From positions 1-64,000 of the forward strand of contig NW_013546511.1 in assembly GCF_000760515.2 (NCBI RefSeq): a stretch of 64,000 bases of DNA, written 5' to 3'. Below, piece by piece: positions 23,487-33,393 of this stretch. Source of the stretch: Mitosporidium daphniae (Eukaryota; Microsporidia). The notes below the pieces were generated by a model. It worked only from the letters and a program-made list of their open reading frames with translations, ran no database searches and was not told the origin of the DNA. A program made the translations under genes and the position numbers. How positions within the stretch are numbered: position 1 is the stretch's first letter; each line of letters starts with the position of its first letter.

Positions 23487-24515
23487 TCAAAAATCGATTA
23501 TGCTAAAAAACGTAACGGACCGTGTCAACAAATAAAAAATTGCTCGCTTGATATGGCAAATGCGGTAATAAAGCGTTTTCCAGTCCGAGTCTACGTCCAG
23601 TCTTAATACCTTGAAGTAAACGAGCCTGAGATAAGACACAAGCTCGCAAGCCAAATAGAGATGTTGTTTGCAGCAAAAACAAACGGTCAGGGAGAAGTGA
23701 TCTCCCGAATAAAGATACGTTGGGGCGCCCTTATCGAGAGCGCTTAAGCATAGCCCGCATGTCAGCATTTCCTCAGAGGACGGAATCGATTGCCTTTCAA
23801 GAGAAATGGAATTTTCAAGGACGCGCAGAAGGATCTGCTTTGGACTGAGCTTGGAATTGCAAAAAGTCAGCAGCTGCTGTAGCTCGTTAAACGGAGAATT
23901 CTTTAACAAGAGGTTACACTTTGGTTTGGTAGCGTTGAACAACTCGTTAAGGGTCTTCACATTTCCAAGAAAGGAAAACAAATCTGCAGCAAAGGGGGAT
24001 TTTTGATGATCTGGGAAAGGCGACTTAGAGGTTGCCATGTCAAGCAGATCTTGGCTTTGCGGCAAATATATGTCCTCCCCCTTTGAGCTATTCGCATTAA
24101 GACGCGAAGAGCCCTTTCCTTCCTGAATCCGCAACTCGTCCTTCAGGAAAGCCAACTCGGAACGGAAAAGCTCATTGTAATGCTTATATTCATCAACTTG
24201 ACGCAATAGGCTTTCACATCTTATTTGGAGAGAAAATGTTTTCTTTACTTCTTCGGCTACGAGGTTGTTAGCCTCCTCAAACAAACTCGTCGTCAAAGCC
24301 TGAATTTCATCGTGGATCCCAGATGTGGTGGCGATACCCTCAGATTCGGTTAGTGATTTTGACAGTAAAGTAGACAAGAAAGAAATTTCCTTTCTAAAGC
24401 ACTTGTATTCTGCGATATCTACAAGCCGAGATTCCTGAGTGTCCTTTTGATGCGGCTCGGATCGCCTTGTGCGAAAATCGGGTACAGAGCAGCTTTTATA
24501 AATTGGAATTGCCAT
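23487..24515 (-). CDS. SEC2: Sec2/Rabin-type Rab GEF
   Basis: A single exon encodes 342 aa. The N-terminal half is a long coiled coil with the Sec2p signature LTTSLFEEANNLVAEEVK (residues about 75-92). In Sec2/Rabin8 this region opens the nucleotide pocket of Sec4/Rab8 on secretory vesicles. The C-terminal half matches the Rabin-type globular domain: CGLC near residue 255, then CFCCKQHLYLACELVSYLRL, comparable to the cysteine-containing end of Rabin3/8. The cysteines may bind a metal (inference). It lies next to a 5-bp tandem repeat that fills its short upstream region. Confidence 0.82.
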   Translation of the reverse strand: MAIPIYKSCSVPDFRTRRSEPHQKDTQESRLVDIAEYKCFRKEISFLSTLLSKSLTESEGIATTSGIHDEIQALTTSLFEEANNLVAEEVKKTFSLQIRCESLLRQVDEYKHYNELFRSELAFLKDELRIQEGKGSSRLNANSSKGEDIYLPQSQDLLDMATSKSPFPDHQKSPFAADLFSFLGNVKTLNELFNATKPKCNLLLKNSPFNELQQLLTFCNSKLSPKQILLRVLENSISLERQSIPSSEEMLTCGLCLSALDKGAPTYLYSGDHFSLTVCFCCKQHLYLACELVSYLRLVYFKVLRLDVDSDWKTLYYRICHIKRAIFYLLTRSVTFFSIIDF

Positions 24516-24545
24516 GAAAATGAAAAAAGACCGACCAACTGTTTA

Positions 24546-24627
24546 CTGCATTGCATTGCATTGCATTGCATTGCAGTGTAGTATAGTGTAGTATAGTCCA
24601 GTGCAGTGCAGTGCAGTGCAGTGTAAT
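24546..24627. repeat. degenerate 5-bp tandem repeat
   Basis: About 16 consecutive pentamers keep a strict 5-nt period. They run first as GCATT units (x4-5), then GTAGT/ATAGT variants, then GCAGT units (x4-5). The array fills the space between the Sec2 start codon (24515) and the cullin stop codon (24669). It may act as a promoter spacer or simply be a microsatellite that has diverged in the middle. Confidence 0.9.
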
Positions 24628-24668
24628 ACATTCATCAAATTTAAGAGCTTTATTAGTTGAATTTGGGG

Positions 24669-27118
24669 TTAAGGGATGTAGTGGTATTGCATTTCGCCAT
24701 CGAAAGTCTCCTCGCTTTTGATAAATTCCTTTTTCAACAGGACTTCGATTCTTGCGAGCAGATGTTCATTCTAAAGTTAGATGATATAATATATCTCACC
24801 TCAACAGGAAATTTAATTGAATCAAGGGCCGCTTTAAAAAGCAAGGACTGGGGAAGTGTTTTTTGATGCTTTAAAATTCGTACAATTGCTGCATCGATTT
24901 GGTACAAATTTTCAGGCGAAAAAGACTCCAAAGAATCCATTGGGGTGAACGGGTTTTGGTCAACAAATTCATCATATTTCGAATAAATTCCCGTAAGGAT
25001 GTTGACGAACTCCTGGCCTGCCTGATTAACATTGGGATTTACAGAAAAACAAGCATCTTCCATAAAAAATGTGTCTGATGATTGCAAGATAATTTCTTTT
25101 TGAATTAACGATTCAAGAACCAGAGTCAAGTCGTTCTTGGTCAGCCCAGATATCTTCTCAAGCCTAGAAAAAGACAGGCTTTCAGAAGAAAATGCCTCCA
25201 ATACGATAGCCTGATATGCTGAGCAAAGTAAGGAAAATGTTTTCCCATGTGGACATGTCACTTCAACAATACAGGTCGAATTTTTCAATGAAAATTTGAG
25301 ATGTCTTCCTTTATTTGCCTCTCTATAGCCATTTGAAAAAGCTCCTATCGCGCTTTCAAAAACGGGGTGTCTTAATATCCTTGCATTCATTTTTGAATCC
25401 CCTATTGCGGGCCAAAAATTTGGCGTTAATATGGAGAGCGACGTTGGGATGTCTGACATCTTTAACGGCGACGATGAAGCTGGCGACATGCGGTTCTTGA
25501 TGATCTTTTTGTATTTGAGAGAGCAAGAAATGTCCCTTAACATGCCCTCTAACTTGAAAGTAAATGAGAGCCCACATTCACCCTTAAGCTTGAAGATGGT
25601 ATACTTTTCCAATGGGATGTTCAGCGGAGAAACATTTGAGCAATCGGATTCTAAAAACATGAATCCAAGCAGCAAGCGCCTAGCAAGCTGGGCCTTGTAA
25701 AAGATTTCAAAATCCTGCTTGCCCTGAATGAGGCGAAAGATGTAGAGCGCTTTGTCGATTTGGTGGACTGCATTTTCATACTCTGTGCTAGCGAGGGGAA
25801 ATTCGGAGTGATTGGCTTCAATTATTGCAGACAAATATCGGACAAGAAGAAAAGATACCAACTTTTTAGAGGAATTGATCGAGGCTGACAAGGCGCCTTT
25901 TAAAGCATTCGAAATCTGGGGATCATTATCAAAACAGCTCTTGACAATGTCATCAACAAGGCTTATCGCCTTAATTAGATCTGGGATTATTTTCCAGGGC
26001 GAAGCTATCTGGATCTGTGAAAGAATATTCTGATAGCGAAGCTATGGGATTAACAGGCTGAAATACCTTGATTAATGATGATAAGCGAGAGCTCAGCGTA
26101 GCAATGTTTTTCGTTTCAAACAAAAATTTATAAAACAATGCCAAGGATCCAAAATCCCTGGCCTCCATTAGCGGCTGGAATCCATGCTCAAAAAAAGAAT
26201 TTAACCGCTGGGTCACGAAAATATTCAAACAGGAGCTCATTAATTGTTCTTGCATTTTCACATCAAGAAAGGAAGAAAGAATGCCAGTTTCTTTGGAAAG
26301 GAATGAATGGGTTAGCTCCAAATAGTTGCCCATATCATTGGATGCAAAATGCTTTTCAGAAAGTTCAGTATAGTAATTGCCGCTGGCCTCGCAAATCTTT
26401 GGAAATAAATGCACTTCACATAGATGAAGAGATGAAAAAAACGACATAACGAATGAAATTGAGCTCAAATGCGCCAGATCGGCGCCATTGGAGTCTCTAA
26501 AAATAAATGTAAGGCCAGCACCAACCTGTATTTTCGAAGAGCTCGCAAAAAAGATTCCAAAATTAGGTCAATAGAAGACTGCTCAGCTAAAAGGAGCGAC
26601 CTATAGGTATCGATGGCCAGGGTCCTATCATTAAAAGCTGGCATTACCACACTGAAGGAGATTGCAGGCCGGGATTGATTTTAGGAAGCATCACTTGACT
26701 GAAGTAGATAAAGACTTTGCAGATTGTTTTCTAAATTAAAGGGATATGATGCTACGATTTTCCTGCAATAAGATTCCCATGAATGTTTGAGAGAAGGAAT
26801 CACACACCCCTCAGCGCTTGAACATGGCATGTTTGGTTTCAACACATCAACCGCTTCGAGGGCAAGTGTTTGAAGCTCAGAATTTAGCAAAGAATATAGG
26901 TTTTCAGTGTCATTTCGGTGGCAAGAAAGACGAATGAGCTACAAATGAGAAAGTCAAAAAATGACCTTATAAATCTCCTCATATTTACAGGTGAAAGATC
27001 TTCCGGCGTCATCCAGCGTGCCTATAAATGATTTTATCTTTGGTGCTATAGATGATGCAAATGACAGCGCAGGCGAGTCCTCAAATATTGGAGAAAGATC
27101 CAAAATCGGATGAAACAT
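24669..27118 (-). CDS. cullin scaffold of a RING ubiquitin ligase
   Basis: Six exons (27118-26966, 26938-26700, 26651-26526, 26496-26067, 26014-24800, 24770-24669) give 754 aa. N-terminal cullin repeats include TCKYEEIYKLIRLSCHRND. The cullin-homology region has DFEIFYKAQLARRLLLG. The winged-helix end reads IDAAIVRILKHQK, where the last Lys context is the NEDD8 site, and the final exon supplies LLARIEVLLKKEF and QYHYIP. Cullins hold the RING protein at this end and the substrate adaptor at the N-terminus. The paralogue (Cul1, Cul3 or Cul4) is not decided; the C-terminus lacks the usual Y-L-A. Introns are 27, 48, 29, 52 and 29 nt. The F-box/WD40 protein at 34.7-36.4 kb could be a client adaptor if this is a Cul1 type. 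Confidence 0.85.
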
Positions 27119-27169
27119 AAAATGAAAATGGAGAAAAAGCAACTTTTTGCAATTTAATGGCAACACCCG
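27119..27169. promoter_or_regulatory. 51-nt shared divergent promoter, cullin / PrimPol
   Basis: Only 51 nt separate the two divergent start codons. The stretch carries a T-rich run and a CAATTTAATGG block, similar to the AAATTT-like boxes at other starts. Shared control is inferred from the spacing. Confidence 0.5.
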
Positions 27170-28953
27170 ATGGTTGCCAAATTTCACCGGGTTCGTTTTA
27201 CGGAGACCCGTTACAGTATTTTGCCACACTCCCCATGTAGATCCACGCAATCTGGCAGGTTCAAACGGCTACTTGAAAATGTGGCGTCATTGAGACAAAA
27301 GTATGGTGCCTCCATAGCCCTATCCGAGAAAGATGTCACAACTATTTCTAAGACATCGGCATTAGAACTCTTTTCAAAGAAGCATGGAAACCGCCACACA
27401 CTGGATCCAAATATGGTTTTTTCTCGCCAAAGCTCAGCTCTCTATTTTGTTAGGTTGTCTTCGGATTTATTAAAAGTATTTTCTTTTGACCATCCCCTAT
27501 CGCATTCTCAGGACTCGTTTCGTAAATATTTGGTTTCAAGGTAAGGATCGATATTTGTCATTCATAGCTATGAGTACTTTTTCCATGCCTATTAGTAAGC
27601 CAATATTCTGATCCGATAGCAATTACATAGATGAGAGACATTTTTACGAACTTATTCCGGAAGGTTCTCCATGTAAGCTTTATTTTGATATTGAATACTG
27701 CGTTGCATCAAATCCATCAGTCGATGGGGAACGCACGATTTTTGAGTTCAAAAAGGTACGCTTGGCCCCATTTTCACTCTCAAGTACGTTAAAAGCCGAC
27801 TCAAGGTGTGCTTTAATGTCACGGTCGATGTAATTGTTGATTTGTAAGATCAAATGCATATTAATATTCATAGAGAATCGACCACTTGTGAAAAGTTTTC
27901 AAGGCACCTGATTTTCAATCTCAATCATGGGACCCTTTGGAAGAACAATTTTGAAGTGGGATGCTTTGTGAAACATCTGATGTCCACCATCCCTCAAGAC
28001 TTGATTTCTTTTTTTGTTGTAAATGGCCCCTCTTTTGAACCACAAAGGGTCTGCATAGTAGACCAAGGTATTTTGCTACCTTCACTATATTTGCAGCTGT
28101 GTATTCCAAAAATCGGACGTTTAGGATATGGCTGTCATCGAAACTTGGAAAAAAGGCCATCTTCGCACCTGCCGATAGCGATACAAGGAAATTGCTTTTA
28201 AGCAAAGGCCCATACACCTTTTTTTTATACTCTCTAATATGTGCGCCAATTACTTCAGAAAGTTCTCGTGGTAGCGAGAAGACGGAAACCTACCTCTCTT
28301 TTTTTCCAGATACCGAAGCCCATAACACCAGTTCTTCATTTGGCGCCAAAATTCGCCCCTTCTCGGTTCAACCATCCCCGTCATCTTCGGCATCGGTAGC
28401 ATGCTCGAAAAGCCCATTTCCATTGCTAGATGCCTTTCTCCTTAAAAAGGCAACTAATGATATGGACATTGGCAAAGAAATTCTCATTAGGCGGTGTAAG
28501 TTGGACATACACGTTAGTGAAAACTACGATGTAGCAAGCATATTTCTCACATATGATTTGACGGGATATCGATTTTGTGACCTTGTAAATCGAACACATC
28601 GCTCAAACCATGTAAAATTACAAGTCCTTATTGAGGGCCCATGGGCGATATTTAAAGAATTTGCCGTGGCGTCGACATCTGATCGGTTGCTGTCATCATT
28701 GATGGCTGGAACAGTGCCGCCATCTTTTTCAGTATCCTGTGTGAGAAGATGTATGGATCCCCTGTGTCGAGAAATTATCTCTTCAGATGTAAACAGAATG
28801 GTGTTGAGTGCAGATCTTTTGTACACAACGCCAGAGCTATTTAAGCCCATCTGTTCCCAAATCATTCAAATCGAAAAGAGGGCATTTAACCCGGAAAAGG
28901 ATCCATTTCTAATAGATGGAGACGACATTTTGCTCATTGACACAAATATTTAA
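27170..28953 (+). CDS. PRIMPOL: PrimPol (primase-polymerase, CCDC111 family)
   Basis: Five exons (27170-27540, 27620-27755, 27806-27843, 27874-28067, 28097-28953) give 531 aa. Archaeo-eukaryotic primase motifs appear in order. Motif I is in [15 protein letters not shown] (D-x-E metal ligands). Motif II is KFSRHLIF (S-x-H). Motif III is [16 protein letters not shown], with SSKLGKK. The splices rebuild motifs II and III exactly. A UL52-type zinc finger follows ([15 protein letters not shown] ... [11 protein letters not shown]). An extra stretch of about 35 residues lies between its two ligand pairs compared with the animal protein. PrimPol restarts stalled forks in nucleus or mitochondrion. Introns are 79, 50, 30 and 29 nt; the 79-nt one is long for this window. 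Its TAA overlaps the Gar1 TAA on the other strand. Confidence 0.9.
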
Positions 28954-29618
28954 TATCGTCCACGGCTAGACCCACGGAAGGAGCCGCTGCCGCCTCGAGA
29001 GCCCCCTCTACTTCCTCCTTGGCTACCGCGAGAACTAAAGCCGCGAGAGCCTCCACGAGATCCCCCACGGAACCCACCGCTTCCACCGCGAAACCCGCTA
29101 CCTCCGCCACGACCACGTGCCGCGCCTCCGCGAGCGCTTCCCCCTGCTCCTGGTGCCTTTCTTTTGGAACCAATAGATGGGGTGGCGGATTTGGGTTTTG
29201 GCAAAAAGCGCTCTAGCGGCAACAGCTTATCTGTTCCAATAAATATTTTCTGCGTGGGTTTAAAAGAGGTGGCCAAAATGCCCTCCGAAGGTTTGATGGT
29301 GAAACACTAAGGGTTGAGGAGCAACAAAAAATTACATAGCCGTTAATGGGACCCAGAATCTCATCTACTTTTCCAATCATGCTCTTGTTTTCCAGAAAAA
29401 CGGGCGCATTGAAATACGGCACTTTATCGATAGTTGCCTTGCAGACCATTTCTCCTTCGCAGGGATGCATGTATTCGCCCACAGCTAAAGAAAAGATGTG
29501 GACATACCATACCTAGTATTTCAGCAGGCGGTCCAAAGTCATCGGAACGGTAAGATCCCTGTCTGTTTGCACCTCCGCCAGAGTATGAAGAACGGCCTCG
29601 AGGACGATCAAAAGCCAT
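28950..29618 (-). CDS. GAR1: Gar1, H/ACA snoRNP protein
   Basis: Three exons (29618-29513, 29484-29336, 29306-28950) encode 203 aa. A short Arg/Gly-rich N-terminus leads into the Gar1 core: [40 protein letters not shown], then FTIKPSEG and [18 protein letters not shown]. The C-terminal tail of about 70 residues is RGG/GFRGG-rich. Gar1 works with Cbf5, Nop10 and Nhp2 in pseudouridylation. Introns are 28 and 29 nt. The stop codon (TAA, bases 28952-28950) overlaps the PrimPol stop on the opposite strand. Confidence 0.95.
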
Positions 29619-29657
29619 TTAGCGAAAAGTAAAAAAAACTTTAAATTAAAATCTCCA
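29619..29657. promoter_or_regulatory. 39-nt bidirectional promoter, Gar1 / Qcr6
   Basis: Two divergent ATGs are separated by 39 nt. The stretch holds an A-run and a TTTAAATTAAAAT box about 10 nt from the Qcr6 ATG. Both genes must use sequence in this gap or inside the other gene. Confidence 0.55.
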
Positions 29658-29882
29658 ATGTCTTCTACTGACCCCATAGATCCAAAGGAGCGATTGGAAA
29701 ATGAATGCGCCCGCACGATCAAGTGTAAGCCCTTCTTTAGAGAATTGGTCAAATGCACCCAAAGGGTGAATAAAGCCAATTCTGAATCTGAATCAACGGA
29801 AACTTGCCTTGAAGAGCTTGTTGATTTGACAGAATGTGTTGACAAGTGTGTAGCGCCCCGCCTTTTCAAGCTTTTGAAATAA
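29658..29882 (+). CDS. QCR6: cytochrome bc1 hinge protein (Qcr6/UQCRH)
   Basis: An intronless 74-aa protein. It has the hinge-protein layout: DPKERLENECARTIKC, a charged middle, then CLEELVDLTECVDKCVAP and the end RLFKLLK, which matches the conserved C-terminus of UQCRH. Paired cysteines form disulphides in the intermembrane space, where the protein helps cytochrome c dock on complex III. Its presence indicates that a cytochrome bc1 complex is kept. Confidence 0.9.
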   Translation: MSSTDPIDPKERLENECARTIKCKPFFRELVKCTQRVNKANSESESTETCLEELVDLTECVDKCVAPRLFKLLK

Positions 29883-30195
29883 AACCGCATAGACTGGTAT
29901 CAATAAAGCCTATTCAAAGGACCTAAAAAGAAGCACATCCTCCATATTTCTGCAGAAATACGAAACGATGCCTAGCAAGTTAATAAGATTGCTTATGCGC
30001 TTCTAAGAAACCACCACTGATATAGCGAATCAGAGGCCGCATCTAGACTGCAGCCGATGGCAAAGATACTTATGCGGTATGATATCGATTTTTATTAATA
30101 AAGCTGATTTTCTTATCAGCTTTCAAATATACATGACGATGGCCAGCATTTGCACAAACGGTAGCAAGGAAATAACCCCTAGAAATGGCAATCAG
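29883..30195. other. convergent intergenic region
   Basis: About 310 nt lie between the 3' ends of Qcr6 and Mgm1. An imperfect A/T-rich stretch with an AATAAA-like signal (about 29898) may serve 3' processing. I see no gene or RNA here. Confidence 0.45.
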
Positions 30196-32802
30196 CTACT
30201 TTTGAGAAGATTGAGTCAATATGAAATAAGAGAGACGATCCCTCACATCGGTGAGGGCATCTCTGCGTGCTTGCATCTGGAGCTGGATGGCAAGCTCCGG
30301 GTTTTCCTGTGCAAAGCGAAGAGCAGCAGCAGAAAAGGATTGGCTTCCAGGCACAAGTTGTGAAGAAGACATTGACGAGGCGCGGCCACAAATTCGCTTT
30401 TCTGGCAAATCAGATGGCTCGGATGGGAAAATAACAGACGCTGTCAACTGCTCCCCAAAAGCCCCGAGCACTGAGTTCACAATTTCATGATGCAGATAAA
30501 GGGCTGCCGTGTCTGCAAGGCGGGCTGCAAGAAGGTTTAAATAAACATCTGGACACTGTGTCATACGTTGAAGATTTCCGGTCAATGGTGAACTTTCTTC
30601 AGAAACCGCAGTGGATCCCCCCCAAAAAGGCCACAGCCAGGTACCACCATTTGAAGATGATGTTATTGCGCCACCACAAGAAGAAGACTTTTCAAGAAAC
30701 GAAATGCGTCGATCCAAAATATCCTTTTCAGAAAACAGAAGAGCTGCCTCAGTTGCACATTCGGCTACAAACGAAGAAAGAGGAAAAGAGGTGGACTCTC
30801 TGGTGTGGCGACCAGAAGCGTTTGATGGCAAAGTAGCTGATGAATGCCCTTGGCCATGGATGTTTATCTCATTTTTGGCACCAGGAAGAGCAGAAATAGC
30901 TGCTCGAAGCCTTCGGAGCCCTCCAACTTCACTGGCCAGCGTGTTCAAACGAGACTCAATACCATCCAGACGCCGATGAAGATTTTGAAGAAGATCTGTT
31001 CTAGATTTTTTCCATTCCTGAGAAGAAAAGTCTGTCCCTCGACGAAAAGGCTTTACAGCCGCCTCTACAGAGAGCGTCAAGGGGCCAAGCTTTGATGCAA
31101 GCAGAGATTCACAGGCAGAAGATGCGGCCAAAGAAAGACTTGGATGGAGCTTGAAAAGCGGGTCTTTTTTTGAGAGCTCCTCGACGTGATTTGTCAACAC
31201 AGCCTTGATATGGTTCATTGAAGCTTTTCCGATGTGGGAGCGTGTTAGCGTCGATATTTCTGAAGCCAAATGAGAACCGGAGGAGATCCTTTCCTTGACG
31301 GAACCATCAAGCGTCGAAGATGCCTGGCCAGCTCTCACGGCTTCCAAAAGGGCGCTCTCAAGGGTGGCACGCGAAAATGACGTTGATGCCAAGGATTCCA
31401 CCTTTGCAGCCGTGGAAGATATAATTTTCGCCAGATACGCGTCTGGAGACACTCGACGGTCATCATCAAACTGGACGCGCATCGCCAATTCGACTTCGGA
31501 AAGTTCGTCAGAAACACCCACATACAGGTCTTGAATTCGAGAAAGCATGGCCTTTTCAAGCGCTCCAACAAGCCTAGCTTTGAGGAGAGAAATTCCACCA
31601 CTAGGAATCTTTGACTCGCCAGAATTGGCAGCCCAAAGCCCAACATACCCCATGGGGAGGGGATAATCAATGGTGTCGTGTGAAAGCATCTCCATTGCTT
31701 GTCCAGGGTCTTTGGAGATTAAATCAAGCTTGCTAAGAACCCCAATTGTCCTAAGTCCTTGGGGGTCGGCTTCCCTGGCTGCCTTAAGGGCTTCACTATT
31801 GGCAAGATCCACGTCAGCTGAAGAAACAGCAAGAAGAACATTTGGCGCCTGAGTGTAGCGATCAGCAAGCTTCTGTATGCGCTCGCGAAGCTGCGGCGCC
31901 TGGTGACGGGATGAGACCTGAATAAATCCTGGGAGATCAACGAGTGAAAGATCCGGCAAATTTGAGGCATGCAGTGACAGGTAAATTGGCGTTTCATCAA
32001 CTCCAACGGTGTCGTCCACCGCTGCATTCAAGGCTCTAAGCATAGCTTCAACATGTTCCATCGCATACAGGGGCCCAATGGACGACGAGGTGTGGTTGGA
32101 TGAAGAATTTCCCTCAAACATGGCAAAGGGGCGCAAACATGTTGGATCGTGGACGAGCCTCAAGTGAAGAGGACGCCTGGTTACCATGGCCGCACCGCCT
32201 TTAGGAAGAAAAGAGTGACCAATTAAGGCCTCTAGGACACTACTCTTTCCAGCACTTTGGCCACCAAGAACTACAACGCTAGGAAGAGATAGGCGATCCT
32301 CCAAACCATGAGCGCGCAGAATCAACTGAACCTCAAGCAGTTGCCTAATAAGGGGCGAAAATTCTGCAGGATCAGAAGAAGTGATAAGGTCCACGGAACC
32401 ACCGGTTTTTGATGTTTCCCCGGGGTGTGTATATTTGGGTGATGCTTTGGTAGCAGGGACCCATGTTCCTGAAGGTAGCCAGTCAAGAATGCGAGTTCCT
32501 AAGGAAGAAAGGCCATCAACAGTGTCGACTGCATAGATAATAATGTTGAAAAATGAATCTTTTGACCACTCAAGAAATTGGTTGACTTTTAATGAAACAA
32601 ACGCTACGAGAATTCCAGAGGTCCCAAGGAAAATTTTACCGAACGACAAAATGCGTGGTGCTGTATACGCAAATTTGCTGAAGGAAGAGTAGGGAGATGC
32701 CAAGAATGGTCTTGAATAAAGGAAAGCGTTCCTATTTTGAGTTTGAAGTCTGTGTCTTGCTAATGGAAGCAAAGAGCCAAAGCACCTGGCACGATGAAAC
32801 AT
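30196..32802 (-). CDS. MGM1: mitochondrial dynamin-like GTPase Mgm1/OPA1
   Basis: A single long exon encodes 868 aa from the ATG at 32802 (an upstream GTG extends the frame by 8 codons). The basic N-terminus (MFHRARCFGSLLPLARHRL) is a mitochondrial presequence. A hydrophobic anchor follows at about residues 40-65. The GTPase domain has G1 GGQSAGKSS, the Mgm1-type FLPKGGAAMVTRRP, G3 DLPG and G4 SKLD. The middle and effector helices run to the end. Mgm1 fuses the inner membrane and shapes cristae. The absence of introns is unusual for a gene this long here. Confidence 0.93.
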   Translation of the reverse strand: MFHRARCFGSLLPLARHRLQTQNRNAFLYSRPFLASPYSSFSKFAYTAPRILSFGKIFLGTSGILVAFVSLKVNQFLEWSKDSFFNIIIYAVDTVDGLSSLGTRILDWLPSGTWVPATKASPKYTHPGETSKTGGSVDLITSSDPAEFSPLIRQLLEVQLILRAHGLEDRLSLPSVVVLGGQSAGKSSVLEALIGHSFLPKGGAAMVTRRPLHLRLVHDPTCLRPFAMFEGNSSSNHTSSSIGPLYAMEHVEAMLRALNAAVDDTVGVDETPIYLSLHASNLPDLSLVDLPGFIQVSSRHQAPQLRERIQKLADRYTQAPNVLLAVSSADVDLANSEALKAAREADPQGLRTIGVLSKLDLISKDPGQAMEMLSHDTIDYPLPMGYVGLWAANSGESKIPSGGISLLKARLVGALEKAMLSRIQDLYVGVSDELSEVELAMRVQFDDDRRVSPDAYLAKIISSTAAKVESLASTSFSRATLESALLEAVRAGQASSTLDGSVKERISSGSHLASEISTLTRSHIGKASMNHIKAVLTNHVEELSKKDPLFKLHPSLSLAASSACESLLASKLGPLTLSVEAAVKPFRRGTDFSSQEWKKSRTDLLQNLHRRLDGIESRLNTLASEVGGLRRLRAAISALPGAKNEINIHGQGHSSATLPSNASGRHTRESTSFPLSSFVAECATEAALLFSEKDILDRRISFLEKSSSCGGAITSSSNGGTWLWPFWGGSTAVSEESSPLTGNLQRMTQCPDVYLNLLAARLADTAALYLHHEIVNSVLGAFGEQLTASVIFPSEPSDLPEKRICGRASSMSSSQLVPGSQSFSAAALRFAQENPELAIQLQMQARRDALTDVRDRLSYFILTQSSQK

Positions 32803-32851
32803 TGTTACTGCTTTCCAAAAATGCACTATAAAATCTCCAATTTTAAAAAAT

Positions 32852-32925
32852 TGCTCCCAGCTGGGGTCGAACCAGCGGCCTTGGCGTTATTAGCACCACG
32901 CTCTAACCAACTGAGCTATGGGAGC
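32852..32925 (-). tRNA. tRNA-Ile (anticodon AAT)
   Basis: The minus strand folds into a perfect 74-nt cloverleaf. The acceptor stem is GCTCCCA/TGGGAGC plus discriminator A, the D arm GCTC/GAGC, the anticodon stem TGGTG/CGCCA with loop CTAATAA, and the T arm GCTGG/CCAGC with TTCGACC. The anticodon AAT decodes isoleucine. There is no intron. It lies 49 nt upstream of the Mgm1 ATG. Confidence 0.96.
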
Positions 32926-33393
32926 ACGGTTTGGGTTAAATTTTATTATTTAAATTATCTTTTAAACAGACTGGCAATATTCTTCTCATTGAAATATCAC
33001 TGCAAAGGCAATCTCTGATTTGTATTTTATCTTTGAATGTGAAAACCGGATCACAATTTGGTCTGCCTGATGGTAATAAATGGAATCAGAATTGATTTTT
33101 GCATTGCAGTTCTTTGTATCAACACTAATATAGTTGAACAGTTTATGCCTAACACAATCAGTGCAATATCGATGATCTATCAATGTAATCAGCCTGTATA
33201 CCTCTGAAAATCAGCTGTTAACCTGTGATAATCTATCGTATTCAAAATGTGCTACTAATACTTACTTTATGGCGTGTTCGATCGATGTTCAATCCTTTTG
33301 GGTTTGTTTATTTGTTTACTTGAAAAGGCGACAAATGGACCGATATTTTTAAGATTGGCAGTAAATAAAGCTGCCTTTTCCCAAATTTTTACG
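32926..33393. other. intergenic region between tRNA and FAD oxidoreductase
   Basis: About 470 nt of A/T-rich sequence. There is no convincing ORF. A CGATGATC...CTCTGA arrangement near 33169-33207 faintly recalls C and D boxes, but lacks the proper C-box sequence and a clear terminal stem. Confidence 0.4.

Noticed and set aside
30558-31095. overlapping plus-strand ORFs in Mgm1
   Set aside because: Shadows of the long intronless GTPase frame.
33169-33210. possible C/D-box snoRNA after the tRNA
   Set aside because: The C box is imperfect and I could not find a terminal stem or a guide match by eye.
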